Source: SIG598 sp045605025
GTDB taxonomy: Bacteria > Bacillota > Clostridia > Oscillospirales > Acutalibacteraceae
Assembly: GCA_045605025.1 (NCBI GenBank)
Contig: JAZUPE010000017.1
Location: 1 to 64,000 of the forward strand
DNA length: 64,000 nucleotides
Direction: 5' to 3'
The notes under the pieces were generated by a model that was given only the letters and a program-made list of their open reading frames with translations, was not told where the DNA came from and made no database searches. Shown piece by piece: positions 41,674 through 49,900 of the stretch; the first letter of the stretch is position 1, and each line of letters opens with the position of its first letter. Position numbers and translations under genes: made by a program.

Positions 41674-42327
41674 ATGAATAAAATTGACTGTGTTATCCGC
41701 AGGGAAACCGAAAACGATTACCGCGCTGTGGAAAATATCATCCGTGAAGCATTCTGGAATTTTCATGCACCCGGCTGCAGCGAGCATTATTTCGCGCACA
41801 TGATGCGTGACCATCGTGATTTTGTGCCGGAGCTTGATTTTGTCGCGGAGGTGGACGGCAGAGTTGCCGGCAGTATTCTTTACACGACCAGCCGGCTGGT
41901 TGACGATGAGGGAGAGGAGAAAACCATTCTCACCTTCGGTCCCATCGCCGTCGCGAAAGAATATCAGCGCATGGGCATAGGTAAAAGACTCATGGATCAT
42001 TCCTTTGCCGAAGCGGTTAAGCTGGGGTTCGATACCATAGTCATCTTCGGGAACATCGGTAATTACGCTTCCAGCGGATTTGTCAGCTGCAAAAAGCACA
42101 ATGTGTGTCTGGGAGACTGTTATCCCGCCGCGCTGCTGGTAAGGGAACTGGTATCAGGTGCCCTTGACGGCAGAAGATGGCGTTACGTCGAAAGTGACGC
42201 GGCACAGTGCTGCGAGGATTCCGAAGCGGTGGAGGCTTTCGATGCCCTTTTTCCACCCATGGAGAAAAAGTGGCAGCCCAGTCAGGAGGAGTTCTATGTC
42301 AGCAGTCGTTCGGTAATCGTGCGCTGA
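41674..42327 (+). CDS. GNAT-family N-acetyltransferase
   Basis: A 217-residue acetyltransferase. The acetyl-CoA loop is VAKEYQRMGIGKRLMDHSF, preceded by the beta-strand LTFGPIAV and followed by IVIFGNIGNYASSGFVSC, a pattern seen in YhbS-like members. The C-terminal 70 residues are an extension beyond the minimal GNAT fold. The substrate is unknown. AGGAGG precedes the ATG at 41674; the open frame reaches 41608 but without a ribosome site. Confidence 0.88.
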   Translation: MNKIDCVIRRETENDYRAVENIIREAFWNFHAPGCSEHYFAHMMRDHRDFVPELDFVAEVDGRVAGSILYTTSRLVDDEGEEKTILTFGPIAVAKEYQRMGIGKRLMDHSFAEAVKLGFDTIVIFGNIGNYASSGFVSCKKHNVCLGDCYPAALLVRELVSGALDGRRWRYVESDAAQCCEDSEAVEAFDALFPPMEKKWQPSQEEFYVSSRSVIVR

Positions 42328-42346
42328 CCTGAAAAAACACATAAAG

Positions 42347-42378
42347 AAGCCGGTGAGCGTTGTGCCCACCGGCTTTTT
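42347..42378. terminator. Bidirectional terminator between GNAT and DUF3021 genes
   Basis: AAGCCGGTG (42347-42355) pairs with CACCGGCTT (42367-42375), flanked by Ts on the plus side and AAAG on the other (TTCTTTAT on the minus strand). Confidence 0.85.
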
Positions 42379-42381
42379 GTA

Positions 42382-42801
42382 TCAGTCTGACTGTATTTGC
42401 CGTGTTATCGCTTCGGCATCACGACGGTTGCGCATTATCAGCAGGAAAACCACCACGGCGTATATCGCCAGCACGATGAGGACGTATACGACGATACCGG
42501 AGAGGGTTAAGTCGATCCAGCCGCGCCACAGTGCAGCTGCTGTGCATACCAGCGTGATGAGGATACATTCCGTGATAATGGCGGCAGGCCAGCTGCGGAC
42601 AAAACGGAACACAAGCCAGTCAATCATCTCGCAAAGAATAACCAGCACCAGCATCTCGACGAAGAAGGAGCAGTAGATGGCAGCGCCGCTGCCGCGGTCG
42701 ATCATATTGCGCGCGCACACGCTCAGCACGGAGAGCATATATACCAGCGCGGTGCTGCACACGCGCTCATAGCCCGGGAGAATTTCTCTGAGTTTTTTCA
42801 T
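42382..42801 (-). CDS. DUF3021-type four-helix membrane protein
   Basis: A 139-residue membrane protein with four hydrophobic helices (about 20-35, 44-68, 73-91 and 99-125). It overlaps the stop of the LytTR regulator by four bases (ATGA), the standard arrangement of the LytTR plus DUF3021 pair in Firmicutes. There the membrane protein is thought to restrain or tune the regulator. The assignment rests largely on context, length and helix pattern. Confidence 0.75.
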   Translation of the reverse strand: MKKLREILPGYERVCSTALVYMLSVLSVCARNMIDRGSGAAIYCSFFVEMLVLVILCEMIDWLVFRFVRSWPAAIITECILITLVCTAAALWRGWIDLTLSGIVVYVLIVLAIYAVVVFLLIMRNRRDAEAITRQIQSD

Positions 42802-43235
42802 AATCCGAACGCCTCCTTGAAGGATCTGAGATAATGACGGCTGACGATGAGCTGTTCGCCGTTGCGGAGGGTGAGCCGCATTCGGGAAAAGTCAATGCCC
42901 TTTACGCTTTTCAGCGCCCGCAGGCAGACGATGGTGTTCTTGCTTATGCGCACAAAGGAGAGGTTCCGCAGCCGTGATTCCAGTTCGTTCAGGCTTTCAT
43001 CCACCTCGTAGCAGCTGTCGTCGCAGTAGGCAAAGCTCCGGCTGTCCACCGAATCAAAATAGCAGATGCGGTCCGCGGGTATGACGTGTATTTCGCCGTC
43101 CAGCCGTCCTTTGACCGAGCAGTCCATCAGCCGCAGGCGGTCGATGATTGTCTGCAGTTCCGCGGTGACCTGACGGCAGTTGATGGTTATCTCAGTGTCG
43201 GTAAAATCCGGAGATTGATTTACTGTGAGTTTCAA
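42798..43235 (-). CDS. LytTR-domain transcriptional regulator
   Basis: A 146-residue single-domain-type LytTR regulator. The first 45 residues form a short N-terminal part. The LytTR DNA-binding domain follows: IHVIPADRICYFDSVDSRSF, NELESRLRNLSFVRISKNTI and RLTLRNGEQLIVSRHYLRSF. TTG at 43235 is chosen as start: it has AGAGGAG upstream, and an in-frame ATG at 43253 lies right at the expected transcription start of the promoter at 43260-43288. Such regulators usually control their own operon. Confidence 0.88.
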   Translation of the reverse strand: MKLTVNQSPDFTDTEITINCRQVTAELQTIIDRLRLMDCSVKGRLDGEIHVIPADRICYFDSVDSRSFAYCDDSCYEVDESLNELESRLRNLSFVRISKNTIVCLRALKSVKGIDFSRMRLTLRNGEQLIVSRHYLRSFKEAFGL

Positions 43236-43259
43236 TCGGCTCACTCCTCTCATGCCGTG

Positions 43260-43288
43260 ATTATAACAGACGGCAGAAGACGGGGCAA
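43260..43288 (-). promoter_or_regulatory. Promoter of the LytTR-DUF3021 operon
   Basis: Minus-strand TTGCCC (43283-43288), 17-base spacer, TATAAT (43260-43265). Its position decides the LytTR start codon. Confidence 0.75.
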
Positions 43289-43346
43289 GTATCTGCCGGC
43301 AAGATGCAAACCTGAGCGCTGAGCTGCAGTTTATCGCCTGCGCGGA

Positions 43347-43375
43347 TTGCATGCGTGCAGAAAATATGTTAGTAT
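43347..43375 (+). promoter_or_regulatory. Weak promoter before the sugar O-acetyltransferase gene
   Basis: TTGCAT (43347-43352), 17-base spacer, TAGTAT (43370-43375), 48 bases before the ATG. Confidence 0.45.
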
Positions 43376-43423
43376 ATTGACTATAAGAAGCGCATCGATA
43401 CTCCGCTTCAACAGGAGGTCAAT

Positions 43424-43975
43424 ATGACAGAAATGGAAAAAATGCTTGCCGGAGAGCTTTATCGTCCGGCGGATCCGGAGATTGCCGCTCTGCATATGTG
43501 GGCAGTGGGGCTGCTCTACGATTACAATCACACCCGCCCGGAGGATCTTGCCGGGCGCGACCGTATTCTGCGGGAGCTGTTCGGTACGGTAGAGGGGAAA
43601 ATTCATGTTGAGCAGGATTTTCATTGCGATTACGGCAAGAACATCCATGTTGGCGACAATTTCTATGCCAACTTCGGCTGCGTGATTCTGGATGTGTGTC
43701 CGGTGCGCATCGGCAAAAACTGCTTTCTGGCACCTCATGTGGGCATCTACACCGCAACCCATCCGATCCGCGCCGAGGAACGCTATCTGGGACTTGAGTA
43801 CGGCAGTCCCGTCACCATCGGCGACAATTGCTGGATAGGCGGCAATTCGGTCATAAACCCCGGCGTGACGCTGGGCAGCAACGTGGTGGTTGGTTCCGGT
43901 TCGGTGGTTACGAAATCCTTCGGGGATAACGTGGTCATCGCCGGCAATCCGGCTCGTGTCATCAGAGAACTCTGA
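43424..43975 (+). CDS. Sugar O-acetyltransferase (maltose acetyltransferase type)
   Basis: A 183-residue left-handed beta-helix acetyltransferase. The Mac domain is at the N-terminus (MEKMLAGELYRPADPEIAAL), followed by hexapeptide repeats (DYGKNIHVGDNFYANFGCVI, PVTIGDNCWIGGNSVINPGV, GSNVVVGSGSVVTKSF), catalytic His in ATHPIRAEER, and the terminal VIAGNPARVIREL. It transfers acetyl from acetyl-CoA to sugars such as maltose or glucose. AGGAGGT lies before the ATG. It is monocistronic, transcribed away from the LytTR operon. Confidence 0.93.
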   Translation: MTEMEKMLAGELYRPADPEIAALHMWAVGLLYDYNHTRPEDLAGRDRILRELFGTVEGKIHVEQDFHCDYGKNIHVGDNFYANFGCVILDVCPVRIGKNCFLAPHVGIYTATHPIRAEERYLGLEYGSPVTIGDNCWIGGNSVINPGVTLGSNVVVGSGSVVTKSFGDNVVIAGNPARVIREL

Positions 43976-43987
43976 CGCAAAGCGCAA

Positions 43988-44038
43988 AAAAGACAGGTCA
44001 TTTCCTGCCGGCTCAACGGAGGGAACGACCTGTCTTTT
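43988..44038. terminator. Bidirectional terminator between acetyltransferase and serine hydrolase genes
   Basis: AAAAGACAGGTC (43988-43999) pairs with GACCTGTCTTTT (44027-44038), loop containing a small secondary stem. T-runs occur on both strands. Confidence 0.88.
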
Positions 44039-44056
44039 GTATTCTTGGAATAGAAT

Positions 44057-45388
44057 TCAGTTTGCGTAGGGTTCGGGGATCATCTGGTCTCCGCCCTCGA
44101 TGACGTTGCTGTAGACCACCTCGGCGGTTTCAAGGCAGCTGTTGCGGATGCCCATGGAATTGCTTTTGGCGTATGAACCGGTGGTGAAAACAACAACACC
44201 GGATTTGTCAGTAACATCGTAAATCGCGAGGGAGAAGATACCGTATGCCGCGCCGGTGTGGTAATAAACGGTGCGGTCGCTGAGAACTTTGTCGGATTTG
44301 CGTATGCCGATGCACTGAAGGAAATCTTCGCATTCAAACTGGGGCTCATGCATGGCTGCAATAGTTTCAGGAGAAAGATAGCTGACACCTTTATAGGTAC
44401 CGTCATTAGTGAAAAGAGTAATCACTTTTGCGTAATCGACGGCACTGATGATTAGACCGCCAGCTGCCACAGTGTGGTTCTTCCCCGGCTCTTTGTCTGC
44501 ATGAGGCTGAGCAAGCCGCTCGGCACTTCTTTCGACCTCTGTGCCGTAAATGCAGTCGGCAATATTATCTTTATCTTTAAGCATAGCGCCGTTGTAAGCG
44601 GCGTCTATTTCCATTCCATTGAAAAATGCCTGATTGGAGTATTCAGTAAGCTGGAGACCGGAAGCGGCTTCGATCAGCGCGCCGGCGATACCCATGGCGA
44701 GATTGGAGTAGAGAAAACCGGTGCCGGGAGCGAGATAAGAATAGGAATCTCTGTCCTGAATATCATACCGAATATCTCCGGAGAATGTGTACTTGGTACG
44801 GTCACGAATAGAGGATGTGTGAGTAAAAAGCATGCGCGGCGTAATTGGAGTATCCTTGTGATAGGGATTACGCACACGATATCCGAAAACATCTCCTATA
44901 TCACCGTCAAGTTCAAGCTTGCCGTCTTCAACCAGCTTCATTCCCAGTGTGCTGGTGTATACTTTGCTGAGGGAAGCGATGCGGAACTTGGTATCCCGGT
45001 TGAGTTCGCGTTTCTTTTTCTTGTCGGCAAAACCGGTTTCGTAATGGTAGGCAACTTCTCCGTCCTTGATAACTGCCACAGTCAGGCCGGTGCAGTGGTA
45101 GTTCGATGCGATGTCGTCAATACAGGCGGATGTATTTGTTCCGGCAAGAGATGTAAGTACAATCTCCGGTTTTTCGGGGACTTCAGCGATGGACACAACC
45201 GGAAGATCAGAACCGGAGGAAACATCAGTGTCGGATACTTCTGCCTGTGCGGGAGGTTCCGAGGGTGAACCTGTATCATGCTGAACAGAAAAACGCGCGG
45301 GGAGATACATATAAGCCAGAGCCGCAAGGTTTATCACGAACAGGACAGAGGTCAGAATAATCAGTTTTCTGACTGACATTTTTTTCAT
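44057..45388 (-). CDS. Membrane-anchored serine hydrolase (class C beta-lactamase / D-Ala-D-Ala carboxypeptidase family)
   Basis: A 443-residue penicillin-binding-protein-like hydrolase anchored by an N-terminal helix (about 9-29) with the catalytic domain outside. A Ser/Pro/Val-rich linker (about 35-75) precedes it. The active site is FRIASLSKVYTS (Ser-x-x-Lys), the second motif is FLYSNLAMG (Tyr-x-Asn), and the third is YHTGAAYG (His-Thr-Gly). It may trim peptidoglycan peptides or act as an esterase. A beta-lactamase role is not implied. It lies 33 bases downstream of the CapA-like gene, likely cotranscribed, and both proteins share the same anchor-plus-linker design (SSGS linker motif). 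Confidence 0.88.
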   Translation of the reverse strand: MKKMSVRKLIILTSVLFVINLAALAYMYLPARFSVQHDTGSPSEPPAQAEVSDTDVSSGSDLPVVSIAEVPEKPEIVLTSLAGTNTSACIDDIASNYHCTGLTVAVIKDGEVAYHYETGFADKKKKRELNRDTKFRIASLSKVYTSTLGMKLVEDGKLELDGDIGDVFGYRVRNPYHKDTPITPRMLFTHTSSIRDRTKYTFSGDIRYDIQDRDSYSYLAPGTGFLYSNLAMGIAGALIEAASGLQLTEYSNQAFFNGMEIDAAYNGAMLKDKDNIADCIYGTEVERSAERLAQPHADKEPGKNHTVAAGGLIISAVDYAKVITLFTNDGTYKGVSYLSPETIAAMHEPQFECEDFLQCIGIRKSDKVLSDRTVYYHTGAAYGIFSLAIYDVTDKSGVVVFTTGSYAKSNSMGIRNSCLETAEVVYSNVIEGGDQMIPEPYAN

Positions 45389-45421
45389 AGATACTCGTCT
45401 CTCAATCGTTTTCTATAATGA

Positions 45422-46774
45422 TTATTCTTCAGAAAAGAAACCCTGAGGGTAATCGGCGGGAGTTGTAACCGCGGGAAGATCATTGCCAACAACGGAGGTG
45501 ATATGATCCCATGCGGACTTACAGGACTTCATGCCTTTTTCACTCTTGAAAACTTCAGAGTAATCTTCGAATTTGATATCATCGGAGAGTGCAAACTGTC
45601 CGGGGTAGCAGATGCGCATGAAGTTGTCGCCCTTGTCTCCGCGAACATAGCAGTAGGTTGGCAGATAAAACGCATCGGTGACACGAACCGTTCCGTCTTC
45701 TCCGCGCTCAGCCTTGACTGAGACGATCATACCGTACTGGGTTTTGGGCTTATCCAACGCGGTCTGATTGCAGAAGAAGTTTCCCAGAGAGTAGACTACA
45801 AGAGATTTTGATTCCACACCGTTGCGATCAACGGTCATCCATTCCGCCGGCTGAACACAGTGGGAGTGGCCGCCAAGGAGAACGTCGACTCCTGCTTCGC
45901 AAAGGCCTTCAGCAGCCTTGCGGAGATCATTGGAGGGAGTGTCTGTGTATTCCGTGCCCCAGTGGATAATCATTACGATCAGCTCTGCGCCGTTTTCCTT
46001 GAGCGCGTTGATCTGGGGAATGGCGTGCTCAATGATAGATTTACTCTTGTTTTCGCAGTGGTTGACAGCAAATGCGTTTTCTCCGCGATAGGGAATGTTG
46101 GCGACCGATGTGGTGCAGATTATGCCGACCTTTATGTTATTTATCTCCATGATAAACGGAACTTCAGATTCTTCTTTGGTAGAATATGTTCCGACGTTGA
46201 TAAGGCCTGCGGCTTTAACGTTTTCAATGGTGCGGAAAAGACCACTGTATCCCTGATCGATACTGTGGTTGGTGGCCGTGGAGACCATGTTGACGTTGAT
46301 ACTCTTGAGAGCGTCAAGTGTCTCGATCGGCACGTTGAAGCAGGGATAGTTTTCGATTTTTTTGTTTCCGCCGTGAACATCGACAGGTGTTTCCAGATTG
46401 GCGATGCGCAGATCTGCCACAAACGCGTCCTTAATCATGGAGACGTAAGGCAGCAGGCTGTAAGTGTCATCTCCGTTGGAGGAGGCTCTTGTTACAGTGC
46501 CATGCAGGAGGACGTCTCCTGCCATCTGGATAGTGACCGAATCGGGAACCGTATTTTCTTCGATATCGGTGACACTTACCGAACCGGAGGAAACTACAAT
46601 GTCAGTATGGCTGAGGGTATTGAAAGAGGGAGGAAAATAGCTGCCCGGATCGTCGGCAGGTGTGTTTCCGGGTATTAGGGAATTAGCGTTCAGGACAAAA
46701 AAGATATTGATAGCGACAAGCACGAAAGATGCGATCCATAAAGATAGTCTGGATCCTGAAGATTTATTATTCAA
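45422..46774 (-). CDS. CapA-family metallophosphatase-like protein, membrane anchored
   Basis: A 450-residue PGA_cap/CapA-family protein with a calcineurin-like fold. An N-terminal anchor helix (about 11-30) is followed by an SSGSVSVTD linker. Metal-site motifs are MAGDVLLHGTV, IANLETPV, ATNHSIDQG, IHWGTEYTD and LLGGHSHCVQ. In Bacillus CapA takes part in poly-gamma-glutamate export or anchoring, but no capB, capC or ywtB-like partners are here, so an enzymatic role at the envelope is more likely. The start is TTG at 46774 with GGAGAG upstream. Pairing with a serine hydrolase suggests joint cell-wall work. Confidence 0.88.
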   Translation of the reverse strand: MNNKSSGSRLSLWIASFVLVAINIFFVLNANSLIPGNTPADDPGSYFPPSFNTLSHTDIVVSSGSVSVTDIEENTVPDSVTIQMAGDVLLHGTVTRASSNGDDTYSLLPYVSMIKDAFVADLRIANLETPVDVHGGNKKIENYPCFNVPIETLDALKSINVNMVSTATNHSIDQGYSGLFRTIENVKAAGLINVGTYSTKEESEVPFIMEINNIKVGIICTTSVANIPYRGENAFAVNHCENKSKSIIEHAIPQINALKENGAELIVMIIHWGTEYTDTPSNDLRKAAEGLCEAGVDVLLGGHSHCVQPAEWMTVDRNGVESKSLVVYSLGNFFCNQTALDKPKTQYGMIVSVKAERGEDGTVRVTDAFYLPTYCYVRGDKGDNFMRICYPGQFALSDDIKFEDYSEVFKSEKGMKSCKSAWDHITSVVGNDLPAVTTPADYPQGFFSEE

Positions 46775-46916
46775 GGCAAACTCTCCATCTGTGTGAAATG
46801 ATGATAGACAATCAGACTACAAAACGCCCATCATACATATTTTAGCCGCAAACAGGGTGCTTGTCAATATCACAGGCGTTGTGTGAACAATTGTCGGAAC
46901 GTGGGAGAGATCACGG

Positions 46917-47753
46917 TCAGCTCAGAATTATGACTCTGCCGGCAGCGTCCGGATCGTCCATAATGATCTCGACCGAGGAGGGAAGCGTGATGGTTCCGGA
47001 ACGGGGATTTTTGATGCTGATTACCGGCGTGGTGACGGTCGCCTCCACATCGGATTTTTCAAAGCACAGGTCGGCGTTCTCCATCCGGCAGTCAATCAGC
47101 TTCAGACCTTCGCAGTAACACAGCGGCTGTGTGCCAATTATATCACAGTTGATCAGGGTGAGATTTTTCGAATACCAGGCAAGATATTCGCCTGAGACGA
47201 CGCTGTCCCTGACCGTGACGTTCTCCGCGTGCCAGAATGCGTCCTTGGTGGAAAGACGGCAGTTTTCAAACACCGCGTTTCTGACGTACTGGAAGGAATA
47301 CTTGCCGGTGAACTCAACATTGCGGAAGGTGATGTTTTCCGCGCGCAGCATAAAGTATTCGCTTTGAGCAGTGGTGTTCTCCACAACCACGTCCTTTGCC
47401 GACCAGCCGAATTCCGGCGAGATGATATCACAGCCGGAAATGGTTATACCGGTGCATTCGCGCAGTGCCTTTATACCGTGGAGCCGGCTGCCGGAGATGG
47501 TTATGCCGGTGCTGTACCACAGCGCGGCGCGGCACAGTTCGGTCAGCTCACAGTTCTGGACGGCAAGACCGTCCACGTGCCAGAAAGGGTAACGCAGGTT
47601 GAAAAAGCAGTTTTCTGCTTCGATTGAGGCGCATTCCTTGAATGCGCTCTCACCGTCGGCAGGACCGTCAAAGCGGCAGTTTATCACACGGGTATCGCTT
47701 ATGCCGTACAGTGCCCGTTCCTCGTCAAAGGTCTTGTTTTCGATAATGTTCAT
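46917..47753 (-). CDS. DUF3737-family right-handed beta-helix protein
   Basis: A 278-residue soluble protein made of short repeats of the type N-C-x-F/I (INCRFDG, ENCFFNLRYPFWHVDGLAVQ, ISGCDIISPEFGW, ENCRLSTKDAFWHAENVTV, INCDIIGTQPLCYCEGLKLI). It folds as a right-handed beta helix of pentapeptide-like rungs. This matches DUF3737, a family with no known biochemical role. No signal peptide. GGAGAAC precedes the ATG. It is separated from the LacI gene by a terminator, so probably monocistronic. Confidence 0.88.
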   Translation of the reverse strand: MNIIENKTFDEERALYGISDTRVINCRFDGPADGESAFKECASIEAENCFFNLRYPFWHVDGLAVQNCELTELCRAALWYSTGITISGSRLHGIKALRECTGITISGCDIISPEFGWSAKDVVVENTTAQSEYFMLRAENITFRNVEFTGKYSFQYVRNAVFENCRLSTKDAFWHAENVTVRDSVVSGEYLAWYSKNLTLINCDIIGTQPLCYCEGLKLIDCRMENADLCFEKSDVEATVTTPVISIKNPRSGTITLPSSVEIIMDDPDAAGRVIILS

Positions 47754-47804
47754 GGTTGTTCTCCAGATTTCAGTTGTTGCTGATAATTATAGCACAGACA
47801 AACA

Positions 47805-47839
47805 AAGCCGTCCATACCACGGCGCGGTGCGGACGGCTT
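47805..47839 (-). terminator. Terminator of the ylmH-trmO-lacI transcript
   Basis: AAGCCGTCC (47805-47813) pairs with GGACGGCTT (47831-47839), followed on the minus strand by TGTTTGTCTG; Ts also follow on the plus strand. Confidence 0.75.
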
Positions 47840-47894
47840 GCTTTTTGCTGTGTTACGGTCATATTATGCTCTGCGTGGACGGAATGCTCCGCGG

Positions 47895-48707
47895 TTACAG
47901 AACGAACACATCGCTCCGTTCAGCGTGATGACCGGCGGCGAGCAGGCGGGCGGTGGATACTGTGTTGTCCGCGAGACGATCCGGATTGGGCGCGACGCAG
48001 ATGGCGCTGGCTCCGGAGGCGGCGCACAGCCGGTAGGCGGTGGTGGAAACCACAGCAAGAGGGCGGCTGCCGTTTTTCTTCAGAAAATCCGAAAGATCAT
48101 CCCAGCCGCGGCAGAAGAAAACATCGCTGCCGCATTCGGAGGAGATATATTCCCGCAGTGATTCGCACTGCGGATCGCAGGTCACCACGCAGAAATCAAA
48201 GCCAAATTCACTTTGCGCGCGGCGCATAACCTGAGAGTAGTCGATGTTTACGCGGCAGGTAAGCGGGTGGAGGGAATATCCGTTCAGTTCGACGACCGGA
48301 ACGGAGTTGTGCTGAACCGTCTTGCGGAGCGGCTCGCCGGCAGCGTCAATATAAATGATCGCGTCGGCTTTACAGGATTTTTCACATTGTCCGGCAGATA
48401 GCACAAGGGAGGAAAAACCGTTGCGTTCAATGTGGCGCACGAGAAAAGGAAGCAGCAGTCCGTGGTCGGCCTGCAGCAGAGTACCGTTTTCCGCTCCGGA
48501 GCAGATGGCGATGAGCCCGGTTCGCTGCGCGGTGTGCTTTGGTACGCGTGGACCGGTGTAGCCCATGTCGCTGACGATCTGCAGGACGCGGGCTTTGGTG
48601 GCGTTGCTTATCTTCTGGTCCTGACGGTTGTTGAGGACGTAGGATACGGTAGCCACCGACACACCTGCAGCTCTGGCGATGTCTTTGATCGTTACCCGTT
48701 TTTCCAT
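47895..48707 (-). CDS. LacI-family transcriptional regulator, shorter than usual
   Basis: The N-terminal DNA-binding domain is canonical: RVTIKDIARAAGVSVATVSY, VLNNR, then the hinge helix region KARVLQIVSDMGY. The ligand-binding domain has only about 210 residues, making the protein 270 instead of the usual 330-340. Segments matching the periplasmic-binding fold remain (GLIAICSGAENGTLL, DAIIYIDAAGEP, VPVVELNGY) but the C-terminal sub-domain is shortened. No frameshift is visible, and the stop is followed by a proper terminator. The effector may be lost or different. It lies 17 bases downstream of trmO. Confidence 0.85.
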   Translation of the reverse strand: MEKRVTIKDIARAAGVSVATVSYVLNNRQDQKISNATKARVLQIVSDMGYTGPRVPKHTAQRTGLIAICSGAENGTLLQADHGLLLPFLVRHIERNGFSSLVLSAGQCEKSCKADAIIYIDAAGEPLRKTVQHNSVPVVELNGYSLHPLTCRVNIDYSQVMRRAQSEFGFDFCVVTCDPQCESLREYISSECGSDVFFCRGWDDLSDFLKKNGSRPLAVVSTTAYRLCAASGASAICVAPNPDRLADNTVSTARLLAAGHHAERSDVFVL

Positions 48708-48724
48708 AATGAAGAGCCGTCCTT

Positions 48725-49420
48725 TTACTTGGTAGTGACGTCGCGGACGGTCAGTCTCTTTTCGCTGACCGAAAAGCGTACATCAAAGCCGGCGTAATCA
48801 AAGCCGTAAACACGCTCCGGGTCGCGCTGATAAGCAGGACGCGGGTCGTGGGCAAGAGCGCCGGTGAGACCGTCGCGTTTATCGGCAGGAATCCGTTCCA
48901 GCAGCTCCCCGGGGAAATCTACTTCAAGCAGATAGTCCTGATTCTGCTGAGTGAAGCCCTCGGATGCGTCGGGGTGACAGTCGGCGTAGGGGATATAGGG
49001 TTTGATGTCGTAGATTGGTGTGCCGTCCATCATATCCACTCCCGCCACACGCAGTACGGTGCCGTTGACGCCGTCCTGCTCAACGCCTGTGAGACGGACG
49101 CAGGACAGCCCCAGCGGATTGGGGCGGAAAGGGGAGCGGGTGGCAAAAACGCCCATGCGGGTGTTGCCGCCCAGCCGCGGCGGACGGACTGTAGGTGACC
49201 AGTCGTTGTGGCGGTTGCCGGAAAAGCCCCACACAAGCCAGAGGTGGGTGAAATCCTCAATGCCGCGCAGAGCTTCAGGAAAGCGGTAATCCGGCTCGAA
49301 AACGATGGTCGCCTCGATGCCTTCCACCAGTCCGCTCTGGCGGGGCAGACCGAATTTGGTAGGGAAGGCGCTGTGCAGCCGGGCGATTACTTTCAGTTCA
49401 AGGTTGTCAGAGTGTTCCAT
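48725..49420 (-). CDS. trmO: tRNA N6-threonylcarbamoyladenosine methyltransferase TrmO
   Basis: A 231-residue TsaA/TrmO (UPF0066) protein, which methylates t6A37 in tRNA using S-adenosylmethionine. The signature GVFATRSPFRPNPLGLSCVR is complete, along with FTHLWLVWGF, DMMDGTPIYDIKPYIPYAD and the C-terminal DPRPAYQRDPERVYGF. Length is usual for the longer bacterial form. AAAGGAG precedes the ATG. Confidence 0.95.
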   Translation of the reverse strand: MEHSDNLELKVIARLHSAFPTKFGLPRQSGLVEGIEATIVFEPDYRFPEALRGIEDFTHLWLVWGFSGNRHNDWSPTVRPPRLGGNTRMGVFATRSPFRPNPLGLSCVRLTGVEQDGVNGTVLRVAGVDMMDGTPIYDIKPYIPYADCHPDASEGFTQQNQDYLLEVDFPGELLERIPADKRDGLTGALAHDPRPAYQRDPERVYGFDYAGFDVRFSVSEKRLTVRDVTTK

Positions 49421-49446
49421 AGTGTCTCCTTTGGAAGATGCTGCCT

Positions 49447-49842
49447 TCAGCCGCGCTCAAAGCGCACCTGCCGGAAAGCTCGCAGGTCATTGACCTCGCC
49501 TGTGTCGTAAAAGTGCAGGAAGATATCCGAGCACTCCTGAGCGGAGCACAGCTTTTCCACCAGCCGGACGTACTTCTTTTTTTCGATGGCGAGCTGAACG
49601 TCTACGATGCCGTGACATTCACACGCCTGCACATATCGGATACCATGGGTGGCGACCGGCAGTGTCAGTATCACATAAAAGTCGGGATCCTCTGTTATCC
49701 TGCGGATACAGTCGAGGATATCCTCCTGACCGAAGCTGTCGGACACGCCCACCGGTGTCTCAAGGGTGATCCATTGCCCCGGCGGGTCTTTTTCGAATTT
49801 TACGGTTCCGGTTTTTCTGAATAATCCGTCAAAAATGCCCAT
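49447..49842 (-). CDS. Unknown protein of 131 residues
   Basis: I do not recognise the family. It is a soluble alpha/beta-like protein without signal or membrane segment: a short N-terminal MGIFDGLFRK, then QWITLETPVGVSDSFG, a central DFYVILTLPVATHGIRYVQA, and an acidic-aromatic SDIFLHFYDTGEVND. It lies between ylmH and trmO on the same strand. The start is set at 49842, where GGGGGAA lies upstream; the open frame extends to 49926 into ylmH. Confidence 0.7.
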   Translation of the reverse strand: MGIFDGLFRKTGTVKFEKDPPGQWITLETPVGVSDSFGQEDILDCIRRITEDPDFYVILTLPVATHGIRYVQACECHGIVDVQLAIEKKKYVRLVEKLCSAQECSDIFLHFYDTGEVNDLRAFRQVRFERG

Positions 49843-49900
49843 TGTACGTTCCCCCGTTAAAATATTACACCCGCATAATGAGTACGGAATGGCTGACTGT

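Noticed and set aside
44057..45388. Beta-lactamase resistance gene
   Set aside because: Motifs of the family are shared by cell-wall carboxypeptidases and esterases. The anchor and linker point to an envelope enzyme, and nothing shows drug hydrolysis.
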